DNA from: Antennarius striatus | Taxonomy: Eukaryota; Chordata; Actinopteri; Lophiiformes; Antennariidae | Assembly (NCBI RefSeq): GCF_040054535.1 | Contig: NC_090794.1 | Location: 2,727,501 to 2,791,500 of the forward strand | DNA: 64,000 bases | Reading direction: 5' to 3' | In this document: positions 44,201 through 60,769 of the stretch, piece by piece | How positions within the stretch are numbered: the stretch's first letter is position 1 | How the letters are laid out: each line of letters starts with the position of its first letter | Notes under the pieces: model-generated | Seen by the model: the letters and a program-made list of their open reading frames with translations, nothing else | The model's database searches: none | What the model was told of the DNA's origin: nothing | Made by a program: the position numbers and the translations under genes

Positions 44201-45429
44201 CCGGGTGGAGCAGGAGGCCCTGGGGGATTACGCCGTTCGCTTCCGCCTCTACAGCATCAGGCGGATGAAAAAGGAGAAGGTCCTGGGAGAGAAGGTGTTC
44301 TACCTCACCAAACTCAACCTGCAGGGCAAGATCGCTCTTCCCGTCACTTTGGAGCCCGGCTCCGAGCTCACGGTGAGAACACATGAAAGTTTCGACACGT
44401 CACACGCTGACGTATTTGTTTCGACCTGAACCTGTCGTAAAAGGGGTGGTTTTCTTCCCCAGGGTTGCGGTTCTCTGGTCAGCGTGTCTCGCAGCGCAGG
44501 AGCTCTGTCCTACCGCTCCGTCGAAGACTCCTCCTCGCCGGAGATTCTCATTGGCCTCCTTTACAACTCCGCCACAGGTCAGCTGTCCGCCGAGGTCGTC
44601 CAGGGAAGCCACTTCAAGACGCCGGCGTCCGATAAACCCGTTAGTACGTACAAACACTTCTTGAAGTGATCCTCCTGATATGTGGCGACAGCGGGAGAGA
44701 CTTTTAGACGTTTCCATGTTTCTCTTCAGAGTGTCTCAATCTTTAAACTGTTCATTCTGACTTCTTCTCTTTCCAACCTTGTGTGGTGTGGCGCTCCAGA
44801 TGGTTTGTTCTGTTGTGTGAAACACTTTGTTGGGGGGCAACTTTATATTATGAGAGGTAAGTAATGCTTGATTCATGTGTTCACTTTGGATTGTCTCATC
44901 TAAAGAGAGACTAATCTTAGCGTAGCTACAAAGGGTAATCTACAAAGGGTAATCAAGAAAATTTAGATTAGTTTGATTTTAAGATACTTTTAAAACTCCG
45001 ATGAGAACTGCTGTGAATTTGACGAGAAGTTTTTGGTTTTCTAAAACTTATTGCTGCAGTACCCAAGTTCCACCACTTGATATCACCCTCTCACCACTCT
45101 CCCCCTTTTCAGACACCTACGTGAAGCTGACCATGCTGGACTCCAAGGGGAAAGAGATGTCCAGGTACAAGACGGCGGTGTGCCGCGGCCAGCCCAACCC
45201 CAGCTACAAGGAGACGTTTGCGTTCCAGGTGGCGCTCTTCCAGCTGTCCGAGGTGTCGCTGGTGCTGTCAGTGTTCTGCCGGCGGAGCAGCATGAGGCCC
45301 AGGGAGAGGCTGGGATGGGTCTGCCTGGGCCTCAACAGCTCCAGCGAGGAGCAGCAAGCCCATTGGACGGAGATGAAGGAGGCGGAAGGGCAGCAGGTCT
45401 GCCACTGGCATGCGCTAGTCGACACCTAG
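37572..45429 (+). CDS. syt14: synaptotagmin 14/16-type protein
   Basis: This is a synaptotagmin of the SYT14/SYT16 group: membrane-anchored, tandem C2 domains, Ca2+-independent, thought to act in vesicle trafficking. Exons are 37572-37584, 38838-38885, 41100-41246, 41818-42699 (optional), 42866-43024, 43551-43810, 43935-44372, 44463-44643 and 45113-45429. They give 814 aa with exon 4 and 520 aa without it (human SYT14 is 555 aa). The N-terminus MAIDGGGRNCGVHELICARR mirrors human SYT14. One TM segment spans about 26-46. YSSEAS, PPPYQD and EEDIPSDSTAVL match the SYT14 linker. C2A begins KYGTLDV; C2B holds NTYVKLTMLDSKG. The C2 loops lack the usual Asp set. SYT16 remains possible. The gene converges on extl3. 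Confidence 0.88.
37949..37975. repeat. (TTTA)n repeat
   Basis: About seven TTTA units in synaptotagmin intron 1. Confidence 0.9.
38234..38248 (-). promoter_or_regulatory. CTCF-like motif (one mismatch)
   Basis: The minus strand reads CCCACCAGGGGGTGC, fitting the CTCF core with T for C near the end. It is in synaptotagmin intron 1, directly before an AAT repeat. Confidence 0.3.
38259..38364. repeat. (AAT)n microsatellite with AGT interruptions
   Basis: About 35 trinucleotide units with periodic TAG variants in synaptotagmin intron 1. The poly-Ile and poly-Tyr frames on the two strands are its translations. Confidence 0.96.
38400..38495 (+). mobile_element. dispersed retroelement 3'-tail relic ending in (GGAT)n
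   Basis: The phrase CAGCTGGAATAGGCTCCAAC, then CCCTGCGACC and a tail of GAAAATGGATGGATGGATGG, is a widely dispersed fish repeat that I recognise as the 3' end of non-LTR elements. No coding part remains. Confidence 0.55.
38838..38885 (+). CDS. syt14: syt14-type exon 2 (micro-exon)
   Basis: 48 bases, phase 1 in and out. With the split Gly they give GGGRNCGVHELICARR, matching human GGERTCGVHELICIRK. The acceptor is CTGTCAG and the donor G/GTAAGG. Confidence 0.85.
38886..41099. other. syt14: syt14-type intron 2
   Basis: 2.2 kb intron. No additional exon is supported. Confidence 0.65.
41100..41246 (+). CDS. syt14: syt14-type exon 3 (transmembrane)
   Basis: VSPELLGVLSSVAAFMALIA and LFFLYLSNKL form the single membrane anchor; the exon ends SGYKSNQT. 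The acceptor CTCTCCAG follows a long pyrimidine tract. The donor is G/GTAGGA, phase 1. Confidence 0.88.
41385..41660. repeat. array of alternating direct and inverted repeats
   Basis: About a dozen units built from GATAGTCTTG(T)GATC, its reverse complement GATCACAAGACTATC, and spacers like TCTTGTTTTTGATAG or AAAAACAAG. The array can fold into long stem-loops. It sits in the intron between synaptotagmin exons 3 and 4. Confidence 0.9.
41818..42699 (+). CDS. syt14: syt14-type optional exon 4, long charged region
   Basis: An open frame of 294 codons. It starts with an amphipathic-looking MAFFKSFQSNLPSVNISSIL segment and SRVDDLANAVSDVTYAVSDQ. EWEWRDGCWRVKKTEAELAE and a long Glu/Lys/Arg coiled-coil-like run follow, ending in poly-Lys. 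The only acceptor that keeps phase with exon 3 is GCCGGAG before TG at 41818, which is weak. Alternatively ATG 41832 starts a separate isoform. The donor is CAAG/GTTAGA, phase 1, so skipping the exon preserves frame. Human SYT14 has no equivalent that I recall. Confidence 0.6.
42866..43024 (+). CDS. syt14: syt14-type exon 5 (linker)
   Basis: EAVLSDSEEDKGPETATHRN, then an internal duplication RNAASAQRNAASA, ending GGYSSEASSDQEE, which matches human YDGYSSEASIDE. The acceptor is CTGTCCAG and the donor G/GTGCGC, phase 1. Confidence 0.85.
43239..43299. repeat. (GAT)n trinucleotide repeat
   Basis: About 20 GAT units with one GAA and one GGT interruption, in the intron between synaptotagmin exons 5 and 6. 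Confidence 0.95.
43241..43302 (+). other. syt14: possible alternative terminal exon encoding a poly-Asp tail
   Basis: A good acceptor (TTATTCTTCCATCCTAG) is followed by (GAT)n. Spliced from exon 5 in phase 1 this reads a run of Asp with a few Glu/Gly, then TAA at 43300-43302. An ATTAAA at 43305-43310 could serve as poly(A) signal. It would give a membrane-anchored product without C2 domains. It may simply be a microsatellite. Confidence 0.2.
43551..43810 (+). CDS. syt14: syt14-type exon 6 (linker)
   Basis: ANSIQRRKRNSSLNETKPPP YQD region, Ser/Arg-rich middle, and EEDIPSDSTAVLGQE at the end. The acceptor is a tandem CAGCAG, so 43548 is an equally good start that adds one Ala codon. The donor is GAG/GTGAGG, phase 0. 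Confidence 0.88.
43935..44372 (+). CDS. syt14: syt14-type exon 7 (C2A domain)
   Basis: 146 codons. KYGTLDVAFEYDSSEQYLAV opens the C2A beta-sandwich; WQVHLVLLPTKKQRAKTGVQ and GPCPVFTETFKFS follow. The acceptor is CAATCCAG and the donor ACG/GTGAGA. Loop positions that bind Ca2+ in SYT1 are not Asp here. Confidence 0.93.
44463..44643 (+). CDS. syt14: syt14-type exon 8 (C2A-C2B linker and start of C2B)
   Basis: GCGSLVSVSRSAGALSYRSV, then PEILIGLLYNSATGQLSAEV and VQGSHFKTPASDKPV. The acceptor is TTCTTCCCCAG and the donor A/GTACGT, phase 1. Confidence 0.9.
45113..45429 (+). CDS. syt14: syt14-type exon 9 (C2B, terminal)
   Basis: NTYVKLTMLDSKGKEMSRYK, RGQPNPSYKETFAFQVALFQ, LGWVCLGLNSS, HWTEMKEAEGQQVCHWHALV and DT, then TAG. 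It matches the SYT14/16 C-terminus (HWTEMKESKGQQ.CRWH). The acceptor is CCCTTTTCAG. Confidence 0.94.
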
Positions 45430-45687
45430 GAGGAAGAGGAAGGAGGCCTTGACCACAATCTGGGTGATGTGCCATGAATCCAGGTGCGACGATGGGTTCA
45501 TGATTACCCTTTAATCTGCCAATTCCGACAGATTTAACCGGCGAGAGGCGCCAGCTCCAGAAAAACTCAAGAAAGTCACTGAAGGACTTCTCCTTCCAGC
45601 GAGATCTGCATGCAACTGTTTACAAGACGTCAAGACACTTCCAAACATTTTCCAAATCTTGGACCAAAGAGCTCCAAAGAGGTCCAG

Positions 45688-45688
<1 letters not shown>

Positions 45689-45720
<32 letters not shown>
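45689..45720 (+). repeat. uninterrupted G32 homopolymer
   Basis: 32 consecutive G in the synaptotagmin 3' UTR. It can form a G-quadruplex in DNA and in the transcript. Length may be affected by sequencing error. Confidence 0.8.
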
Positions 45721-45724
<4 letters not shown>

Positions 45725-46268
45725 ATCTGTCTTTTCTTGGGGCTTCCCTTCCACCAGCATACCAGACGTTTCTCCATCAGTCACGACCGTTGACGAAGGA
45801 GACGGCAAAGGAAAAAGACTGTTAAAGAAACTACAACATGCTGCAGCGATGCTTGACATTATGCAAAAACCGTTCTCTGGTTCTTCCCTCTGTGCTTTTT
45901 GGATTACCAGATTTACAAGCAACTCCCACAAAGACAGATTTTTTTTATTACTATTGTGATCTTGCATAACTCTGTGCACTTCTCATCTGACGCCACTTTA
46001 AACGAGAGGAATGAAATCTCGTCTCACACCCGACAAGTCCCCTTTCCTCTGAGGCGCGACACGGATTGAGCCTCTTTTTCACCATTCGGCCTTTTTGACA
46101 ACTCAGCCATGTTCATTCATGTGGAAACACGGTGCTTCCCGGCTGAGGAATATGCAAAAGCCTGTAAAAGTCTAGCTGTTTCTGCCCAGGACAGCAGCAA
46201 CTGTTGAAACCGCAGGACGAGGGAAAGTCATGTCTGCTCATTTTAATGGAATGGAAGGTGCGTTATTG

Positions 46269-46291
46269 AATAAAATAGAGGTTGAAATAAA
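46269..46291 (+). terminator. syt14: synaptotagmin poly(A) signals (two AATAAA)
   Basis: AATAAA at 46269-46274 and 46286-46291, about 840 bases after the stop codon, the first canonical pair on the plus strand. Confidence 0.5.
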
Positions 46292-49200
46292 TGCAAACTG
46301 TCCAGAAATGTGAGATTTTACTCTGTTTGCCCTGTCTTCTTTGGGAATGAAGCCAATATTTTACCCTTGTTAGAAAAAAACAAAACCCAAAAGAGGAATG
46401 AAGACCACTCAGCTGCACCCATGCGTCATTAAAATGATGAAACCCTCTCTGCTGGCCCAACCCAAGGGGTGCAGGCTTCTTCCGGACTCATTGGCAAATT
46501 TCTATGCAGACAAATTTTATTAATCACGAAATGACTGAAAACCAGATGTGCAGCATTCCTATCAGATGAACAGTTGGCACCGCGCTCCTCGGAGGCTTCT
46601 CACCAGGTTTTGGCTAACAACTAGTCCAGGGTGACAGTCAGAGGAATGTGGAACTACGACAGAAACCAATTTCAGTCAAAATGTTATTTCGATCCTCACC
46701 AGGAAGTTATGTCGACCGGTGTCAGGTTGGTTGTTCAGGTTACGGAAAAATCTCGTCTTTTTCAGAATAAATCCAGGAACTTGTTTCCAGCTGATTTGAA
46801 CATATCCGTGATTTAAAACACAAAACCTTTATAACAAAGCATGAACCCTAAGGGTGTAAGGTAATTAAAAGGGAGCATGGGGTCTTGCTTGTCAACTAGA
46901 CCCATTTCGTTTTTTGATTTTGAATATATAAAGACGGAGGAAAGAATGAGGCCACAAGTCAGCAGACAGGATTTTAACAATGTTGATTTTTTTTTTTTTT
47001 AATTATCATCTATCCGGTCTTGTTTGTTTGACGCTGTTGTCACTCTCAGACCCGGCCCGCAGTCGAGGGGCCCAGATCCAGGAGTACATAGCTTCACAAA
47101 TCCTTACACCTAGCAGCACTCCAGCCTTCATGGGAAATTTATCCTGCTCTGGGATACGGAAAACCAGCTGTACCACAGATCCCAGAGGGAGGGGAGGGGG
47201 GAGCTGAGAGACCGGGAATTGGAGGAATGCGAGCAAACCCCTTCTGGTACCCTGAGGGCAGGTTGAGAATCAGCCAGGTAATTTTAAGGCCCTCGATGGC
47301 TCTAATCAAAGCCTTCAGGTTTTCCAAAGTCAAGCTGGTTTTTTCACAAGAACAAACTCGGATCAATTAGTGGTTTTGGCATCAATTCTCGGTCATAAAT
47401 GAACAATCTGGTTCGTCGTGTTTCCCGTTTAGCTAAAAGCTGCTCAGTCAGAATATTTAAAGTTGACTTGAGGGGTCAAAGAGCAGCAGCACCACCTGGA
47501 TCAGGTCTGGATTCGGCTTTAAATACACCAGCCAGCTCATTTTAGGGCCGAGGTCATCCGTAAAACACACACCTGCCTGCGTAAGTGCTGGTCTCAGGTC
47601 AATCGGGCTCCCCCCCCACCCCCGCAGTGGCACAAGCTAGTTTTGCTAAGCTATGAAAGACGCCGACAGGTAAAACTGGGTTTTTAGGTTCAGGAATAAT
47701 AAACTACAGTGTTTCTTCTTTCTGAATGTGTCATTATCATTTAAAAAAAAATCTTTTTTCTATAATATATTCAATAAATATACAGGAAGCATGAAGAGTT
47801 TTTTTTGTTCCATTAAAAGCATCCTCATGTTCGAACCTACTTTAACGTCTGTTTGGAGTACAAGAATTAAGTCAGACAAGGTCAAACTTTGGATATACAT
47901 AATGTGACAGGAGTGGCTCCTATTGTACCGACTGGAGGTGGGTCACATTGAGCACCCTGAAAATCAAACTGTAAAGCAGCCGACATCGTACCGTGTTTTT
48001 TTTTTTTTTTGGCAAAGAAAACATTCAACAACAGTAAAAAAAAAAAAAAAAAAAAAAAAATTCTTTGCAGGAGGGTAACGTGAACGTGTTACGACGTTTA
48101 ACACTTTTTGTTCCAAAGACAAAACTGTCAATTTAATATCAATTTCAAACAGAACGCTTTTTTTTTTTTTTTTTTTGCTTTGTGGCAGAGATAAATGAGA
48201 AGATCTGGTTAGCTTAGCTCAACACAAACACATTGTGTCCAAACAAATAAGATAACCGTGTTCATCCTTAGGTGCTTTCGTGCGTTGCCAATCTGGCCGT
48301 TTCCTCCGTGCTACCATCCCCCGTGTAATGCTAAGCTAAGCTAATTAGTAGCTCAGCATATTTACATAGAAAAGACATTGAAATATGATTGATCATTAAT
48401 GGTAATAAAGGTAAAAGTTTGAAATGATATTGATCTGAAGTCTACCACCCAACCCTTGGCCTGCGTCTCATTTTTATCTCCCCCACACAGCAAAAAAAAC
48501 AAAAACAAAAAAAAACAACCCTCATAAGATACCAAATTATTTCTTTAAATATAAATTCTTTTCTTTTTTTTAAATCTAACAATATATTTCATTCTCTTTA
48601 AAATGGACCGCGTTGCTCTTCTGCGATGGAGCCACTGATCGGTTTACAGCATTACATTGAAACACGACTACTTCAACCTTTGACCGGTTGTACAGACATT
48701 CTCTAACATCCTACAGCATAAAAATAACAGGCCGTTTCAGACACTCGGCCAGGAGTTTGTTTCCTGTAAGCGTGACGACGTAACAACATGGTGGCTGGTT
48801 TTCATGACGGCTTTCAGGCATTATGGTGACGGCTGAAGAGAACCTGGAACACGCAACACGACGAAACACGACGTTCAAACTCTTCAGTCGAGGTCCCTTC
48901 TCGTTTCTCGGACGAGCAAGTTTGTTTCTGAGCTCCTGAAAAAATGTTTGTTCGGATTGGAGATTTACACGATAAAAGGACATTATTTTCTTTAAAAAAA
49001 AGAAAGACTATTCAATAAAATACTTCTGACCATCAGTGCTTCTCTCATTTACATGTACAAGAAGTATAGTTTGGAACTGTAAAATAAAAAAAAGAAAAGA
49101 AGCACACTCCTATGTCGTTTTTTGTTAAAGTTATCAGGCAGCTGAGTTGAACGCAGCAACGACGCCAGTCTGTCTGGTGATGCATTCAAAGACGGCTCCT

Positions 49201-49405
49201 CCGTCGTTACGGAAGAGTTTCTGTACACTGTGTACAAGCGCCCTCTTTCCTCGGGAGGTGTGAATGGCATTGGTAGTGGTTGATGATGGAGGAACGTGGA
49301 AAGAAAGAAGTGACGTCCGCTGAAAAGGCTGGTTTGTTGGTGGCGTTTCTGTAGGTAGAATCTAAACCAACAAATCCGGATCACAAACGTCCCGTCTGTG
49401 CTTTT

Positions 49406-49411
49406 TATTTT
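49406..49411 (-). terminator. extl3: candidate proximal extl3 poly(A) signal
   Basis: AATAAA on the minus strand about 100 bases after the stop. Human EXTL3 has a long 3' UTR, so a more distal site in the 46-49 kb interval is at least as likely. Confidence 0.25.
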
Positions 49412-49507
49412 AGATTCCTCCATCCTCCTCCTCCTCTGTCGCTGCTGGCAGCGCCGTCCGCTCCCATCCGCGGCTCGCGGCTCTCTGCTGGGCCACTCGG
49501 CCCAATG

Positions 49508-55745
<6,238 letters not shown>

Positions 55746-56216
55746 TGTTGACTCTCAATCTGCTCCTTGTCCCACTAAGGAACTGTATCGCTCTGGACCA
55801 GCAGCAGCCATGGTACGACCTCGACAGCAAGACAGTGTGATGAATATTAAATCGTTCAAGATGGGCTGCAGCTTCTGCCCTTCAGGAAAGGTCACTTCAG
55901 GCCGTTTCTGTCCTGTGGATACCGGCTTCAGGTTCCGTCTCACCTGAATTCTAATATGTAGTCTGATGTCTTACAGCCCACACTAACCAAAGCCATTTTC
56001 CAAGATCCACTAATCATAAAAATCTATGTCAGAACCCAATCCGGTGTCTGCTGAGGGGTTCCCCTCAACATTCGATGAAGGGAGGTCATGGTTGCTCACG
56101 AGGAGGCGAGGTCACTCGACGGCCCAGTTCCTTTTATCATTTTCTGGCTCCTTGTCAGGAACTCCTCAGAACAAAAGCTTCTGGACTGTCTTCTTCCTTT
56201 TCAAGGCAGGAACCTG
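55746..56216 (-). other. extl3: extl3 5' UTR part of the first coding exon (candidate)
   Basis: On the minus strand a good acceptor (TTATTCTATTTCAG, AG at 56218-56217) opens an exon that would run without interruption to the start codon at 55745. In human EXTL3 the giant coding exon is likewise preceded by non-coding 5' exons. The upstream exon cannot be located. Confidence 0.4.
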
Positions 56217-57500
56217 AAATAGAATAATACGATGCAATAAAAAAATGAACAGGTTTGACCACATGCAGCTCAAAATTCAACAGACGTTAAATTAAAAAAA
56301 TCCTACTGAAAGAGTAAAATGTTTTTTTATTGAAACAAATATATTTCTTGCCACGATATTTTCTTTCACATTAACATTTGTGGAATGTCTTTCCGCAATA
56401 AGACACAGCAAATATTTCTTTCATAACTGTCATTGCATTCCCTGCATGATTTCCTGGTCTAGGACAGAAATAATCAGTATGTTGCAGAATACCAGGGGGT
56501 ATCTGTTTCTTCCAATTTCCTCTTGCTAAGTCTCACGGAGAGAGCATGAAACAGGGAAGAGCTATTACAAGTAAACTATACACAGCATGCGAGCCAACAC
56601 CAACAGCCCCACCAGCAAATCTCATTAAAGGCCTTCGCCTGCATTCCGACCTCATCTCCGACTCAAAATGACTGAGCATCCCTGATAAAAGTATGTTGTA
56701 GAAAGTGATGGGGAATTATCGAAACTGCTTCAGAAGAGGAAAAGGGCTTTCAGGGCTACACCATCAAAACCAGCTGCACCTTCTGATCCCGACTACAGCA
56801 CTTATGACTGTTTCACTTTGAAGTCTTCCAGTGGTTTCTGATGCCACAGGAGGTTCGCTTTTAGCTTTTGTTTTATCGCAAGAAAAAAAACCCTCAAAGG
56901 TATCTTCCTCTTTGGTGCATTTTTATCCGCTATTAGTAGCTGGTTAGAAAACAATTTATTCTGGAAAAAGAAAAAAAAAAAAGATTCAAGACCTCCAGGG
57001 TTGCATTTTCAATCAAGCAGAATTTTAAAAATAAATAAAGGCTCTATGCTAAATCTGGTGCCAGCCTTAACGTTCAAGCAGTTTCCTTCTGACATCACGA
57101 GCATGATTTACATTTCAGAACAAAGCATTACCTTCCTCTAGCAGCTTTCTTGGTTCAACCCTGCTTCAAGAGAAAAAACTTTGATCAACCCGTGCACTTG
57201 TAACCAACGCAATCTCAGACATCAGAAGCTGAAGGGAGGCAGGTGGACACAACACACTCCCCACGATAAGGATAAGGATGCTATTCCTGATGCTACATAC
57301 TAACTCCAACCTCTGTGGGTTGAAGCTCGAGCTGGATCACGACTACAGATAACATCTTTAAAACCAGACACAGAAAAAAAAAACATCTTTCATTCTGTCC
57401 AAGTGAAATAATGACTTCTTACCACTGGAGCAGTGTGACTGGCGTTTCAGATATTCCAAGATTACTGCCGCTTGAGAAACAGCATCCTGCTATACAGCTC

Positions 57501-57540
57501 GTGTGTGAGTGTGTGTGTGTGTGTGTGTGTATGTGTGTGT
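57501..57540. repeat. (GT)n microsatellite
   Basis: About 19 GT units with GA and AT interruptions. Confidence 0.92.
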
Positions 57541-58775
57541 TCCTGTCAAGGAGAGGAATGAGGAAAGGTACAACCCAATCGCAGGGCGGACATGTGACTT
57601 TATCTTCTCCAAAAAATGAATAATTTCTTGCTGCTACTTGTCTCTTTGCAGCTGCATGTCTGAATGCAACTTAAACTTTACATACCGTTAAGGTGAAGCA
57701 GACGAAATGTCTTCACGGACTTTTGCCCTCTTTTACGTTTTTTTTCTTTTCAGCAGTGACCAAAATGATGAAAACTTCAAATTATTGCTCATTGTTTCTG
57801 AACAATGTTAAAAAATAAAAGGATATTCACTTTTCAATAATGTAAATAGAAGATGTAATGCATCGTCACACAAAAATCAGAATGCTAGAGATTGATGCCT
57901 GATTTACTGAAATAAACAGCTGAATATACCAGATGGTGATTATTATTCTGTGGTTTGAATAATTTTCCAGAGTGAGAAAGCAAATACCAATTTTTTAAAG
58001 CCATCGATTATCTTGTTTATTAATTTCTAAATGAATTTATTAATCATTAAGTATTAAACATGTCACGGTTACTGCAGAACGCTCAGTGCATAATCCGACA
58101 TCCTCAAAAGTAATAAAAATATTAAATCTAACTTCATATTAAAACGAAAAATAAGAGCAACTAATCATTGCAAATTGGGAGCCAGATTACTGAGTGATGC
58201 ACCAGTTCTTGATTTATTTTTCTAATTGTCAATTCATGTGGAGATTAAGCAATACCGGAATCCATTTGGCACCGTCGTGAAAGTTAAGTCAAACGAGGAC
58301 AGAGGAGATCTGGTCCACGTGGCTAACTTCAGTGCGTTCGAGTATCAGCATGTCCGCCAACCCTCCAGGGACCTGCAACCGTTTAAATGCTGACCCTCGT
58401 ATTACTGCAAAAAAAAAAAATTTTGCCTGATGAAGTGCAGCACGGCTGCCAGTGTCACAGGGGTAATGGTGGACAGATGTTGCCAAAAGCTATTCTGAGC
58501 CTGATCCTGAGCCACAAAGCAAACTGGTAGATGGAAAGTAAATCTTAATCTCTTTGGCTGTAAATTTCTAATTTGCAGAATATCTTATCTCAGCTCCCGT
58601 CGGCTTAATCCGACTGCATTGAAAGCATTGTTCCCTCTGCAATTTTATGGTTTCAGAGGATCAACTATAATGGCATCAATAACATCCCTCAGCTCAGGTG
58701 GTTTGGTGTTTGTCAAATATGCACCCATGCCCTTCCTTGGCTTCATATCATACATCGCTCGTAGAATAATGTGAA

Positions 58776-59195
58776 TCCCTCCCACACCTGCCCAACTGCT
58801 CTGACAGGCAAGTGCATAATCGGCCAATGACACGGTAGCATGTCAAGGCGTTGACGCGCGTAGACGCTGTTATAACAACATGACGGAAACTAAAATAACA
58901 CATTTGATCTGCAGCCCCGTTTTTTTTAATAAGCAAACTTTTGCAACATGGATGAATTAAATGCTCTTAAATGGTCTGCTGATGTTGAACCACACATAAA
59001 ACCTTTAGCGCCACACGTAAGCAAATTATCAGTAAGGGCAGGAATCTACACAGGGGTATGCTATTCTGTTCTGACGTATAAAAGGCGAGGATGGGTGGAA
59101 AAGCTTCTTCCAAGGATTCAGGAATATCAGGAATATCAGCAGCAGCAGAGTTCGTAAGAAGCTTTTTGTTGTTTCAAAAATCCCAGAGAGGAAAT
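58776..59195 (+). mobile_element. dispersed repeat, copy 1
   Basis: From CCTCCCACACCTGCCCAACT to about AGGAATATCAGCAGCAGCAG it parallels 60891-61350 with roughly 85 percent visual identity and small gaps. It includes a short frame starting MDELNALKWSA. Transposon origin is inferred from the repetition; the family is not identified. Confidence 0.6.
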
Positions 59196-59799
59196 AAAGT
59201 GAATAAATGTTTGAACAGCTAGTCAGTACATCGGCTGCGTCTTCCAAGACGGCTAAGAAATTCATCTACACTAAAGAAAAAAAGGTGCAAAATATTCAAT
59301 TTTAATATTAAATTCTATTTATTTTCGAGTGTTTCATGTAAACACTATTTTAGAGAAAATCAACACATTTAATGTGTCTCTCATTCACCTTTATGCCAGT
59401 TTCTCTGTGTGTTTCCACAAATTAATAGAATGGACCGTCACTAGATTCCAGAACTGATACCCGACATTAGCATTTTTTAGACCAATTAAGTTTAAAGTGG
59501 GTTATTTCCGTAGTAGTTGGGAAATACTGAGACCAGTCAGTTAGTAAAACTTTATTAATAGAATCGTTGAAAATTCCCTGTGTTTTGCTACGGAATCGTA
59601 GCCAGACAGCGGTGGTCTCCGCAGACTCCCCTCTGCCGTCAGACAGTAGGTCAGTGAGAATGGCACTTTGGTGACACCCTTTGACTACCGTTGTTAGGGG
59701 CGTAGGCCCTAGTACCTTGTGAGGGTGCCCCTGATGGATTAGTGCGGCATGACTGCCGGCTTTTTTCCAGCGATCATGTTTTTAACCAATATGAATATG

Positions 59800-59905
59800 A
59801 ATATTAATCCATATATATGGCGCTTCGGACTATAAAGCGCACTCCGGGTTTATGAGAAAGATATATAGGCTTTTAGTTGCGCCTTATAGTGCGGAAAATA
59901 CTGTA
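59800..59905. mobile_element. DNA transposon relic with GCGCCTTATA end
   Basis: Contains TATGGCGCTTCGGACTATAA and ends GCGCCTTATAGTGCGGAAAA TACTGTA, the inverted counterpart of the left end of the 25937-26080 relic. Confidence 0.55.
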
Positions 59906-60769
59906 CATTCTTTAAAGCACAGGGTAAACAGGAAACGCAGATGGGAACTGAAATCCAAATACTGGTTTTACATGACCAGAAGGGAACTCAGGGGTTGTAA
60001 ATCATGTGGGGAAATTTCCCGGGGGAAAGTGATGACGTCTGGTGTTTTCCCACATGCACATGAAAAATTCAAATAGACACAATGCTAGCTAACTGTAGCA
60101 TCAGGAGATGACGCTGCTGTTACTTCAGTGAACCATCCTACCTACAAGGAAACTCCCCCAATGCCACCCCATTAAGGATCTCAGGTTCATTGCGTTTACG
60201 GTGCACACAGCCCATCCCATAATTAATTGTGATTTCATTAGGGAGGATTGAGGTATTGAGTATTCTCCGTGGAGGTTATTGGGTAAAAAAAATGGTGGCA
60301 GCTGCATGGGGGTGGGGCGGTACTGTGAGAGGTGAGCATCTGCTGCGGACACGCATCACAGTTCGTCTGCAGATGGCTGGCTGAACCGTCTCTGGTTAAA
60401 GACAGGAGGTGAAAGTTGAGCACACCTGAAAAAATGAATTTTCAAGTTGGAAAAGTCAAAACTGTTAAAGTGCTCTGGAATACTTCGAGCCGCACGGCCG
60501 GCGTGCTCCGGTTTGTCACATTAACGATCGGTAGGTCGACCGCATGGGGATGAATTATACTGATTTTTAAAGTTGCATCACATCAACAAGTAAATTGTTG
60601 ACTTTTATTTTTGCACAGCTTGGGATAATTGATTCCCTTTTTCTCTTCTTCTCAAGGAGTATTCCAGAAATTGATTCGAGCAAAATCACAAGCCCATTCC
60701 AAGAAGTCATCTGTGAATTTTTTGAGTGTTGTGTATTTTCGAAAGAATTTCCACATCATCTATGACGTT

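Larger units (their letters stand above)
45430..49507. other. convergent interval: synaptotagmin and extl3 3' UTRs
   Basis: 4 kb with no further coding support. The left part carries the synaptotagmin 3' UTR (G32 run at 45689, poly(A) signals at 46269 and 46286). The right part carries the extl3 3' UTR on the minus strand, with long A and T homopolymers at 48035-48060 and 48159-48177. Confidence 0.6.

Noticed and set aside
55755-55943. Minus-strand 62-residue frame just upstream of the extl3 start
   Set aside because: It lies in the probable extl3 5' UTR, in a different reading context, and has no similarity to EXTL3 or other families.
58645-58833. Minus-strand frame ending LRDVIDAIIVDPLKP
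   Set aside because: Half of it lies in the dispersed repeat and no gene family could be named; no splice sites frame the rest.
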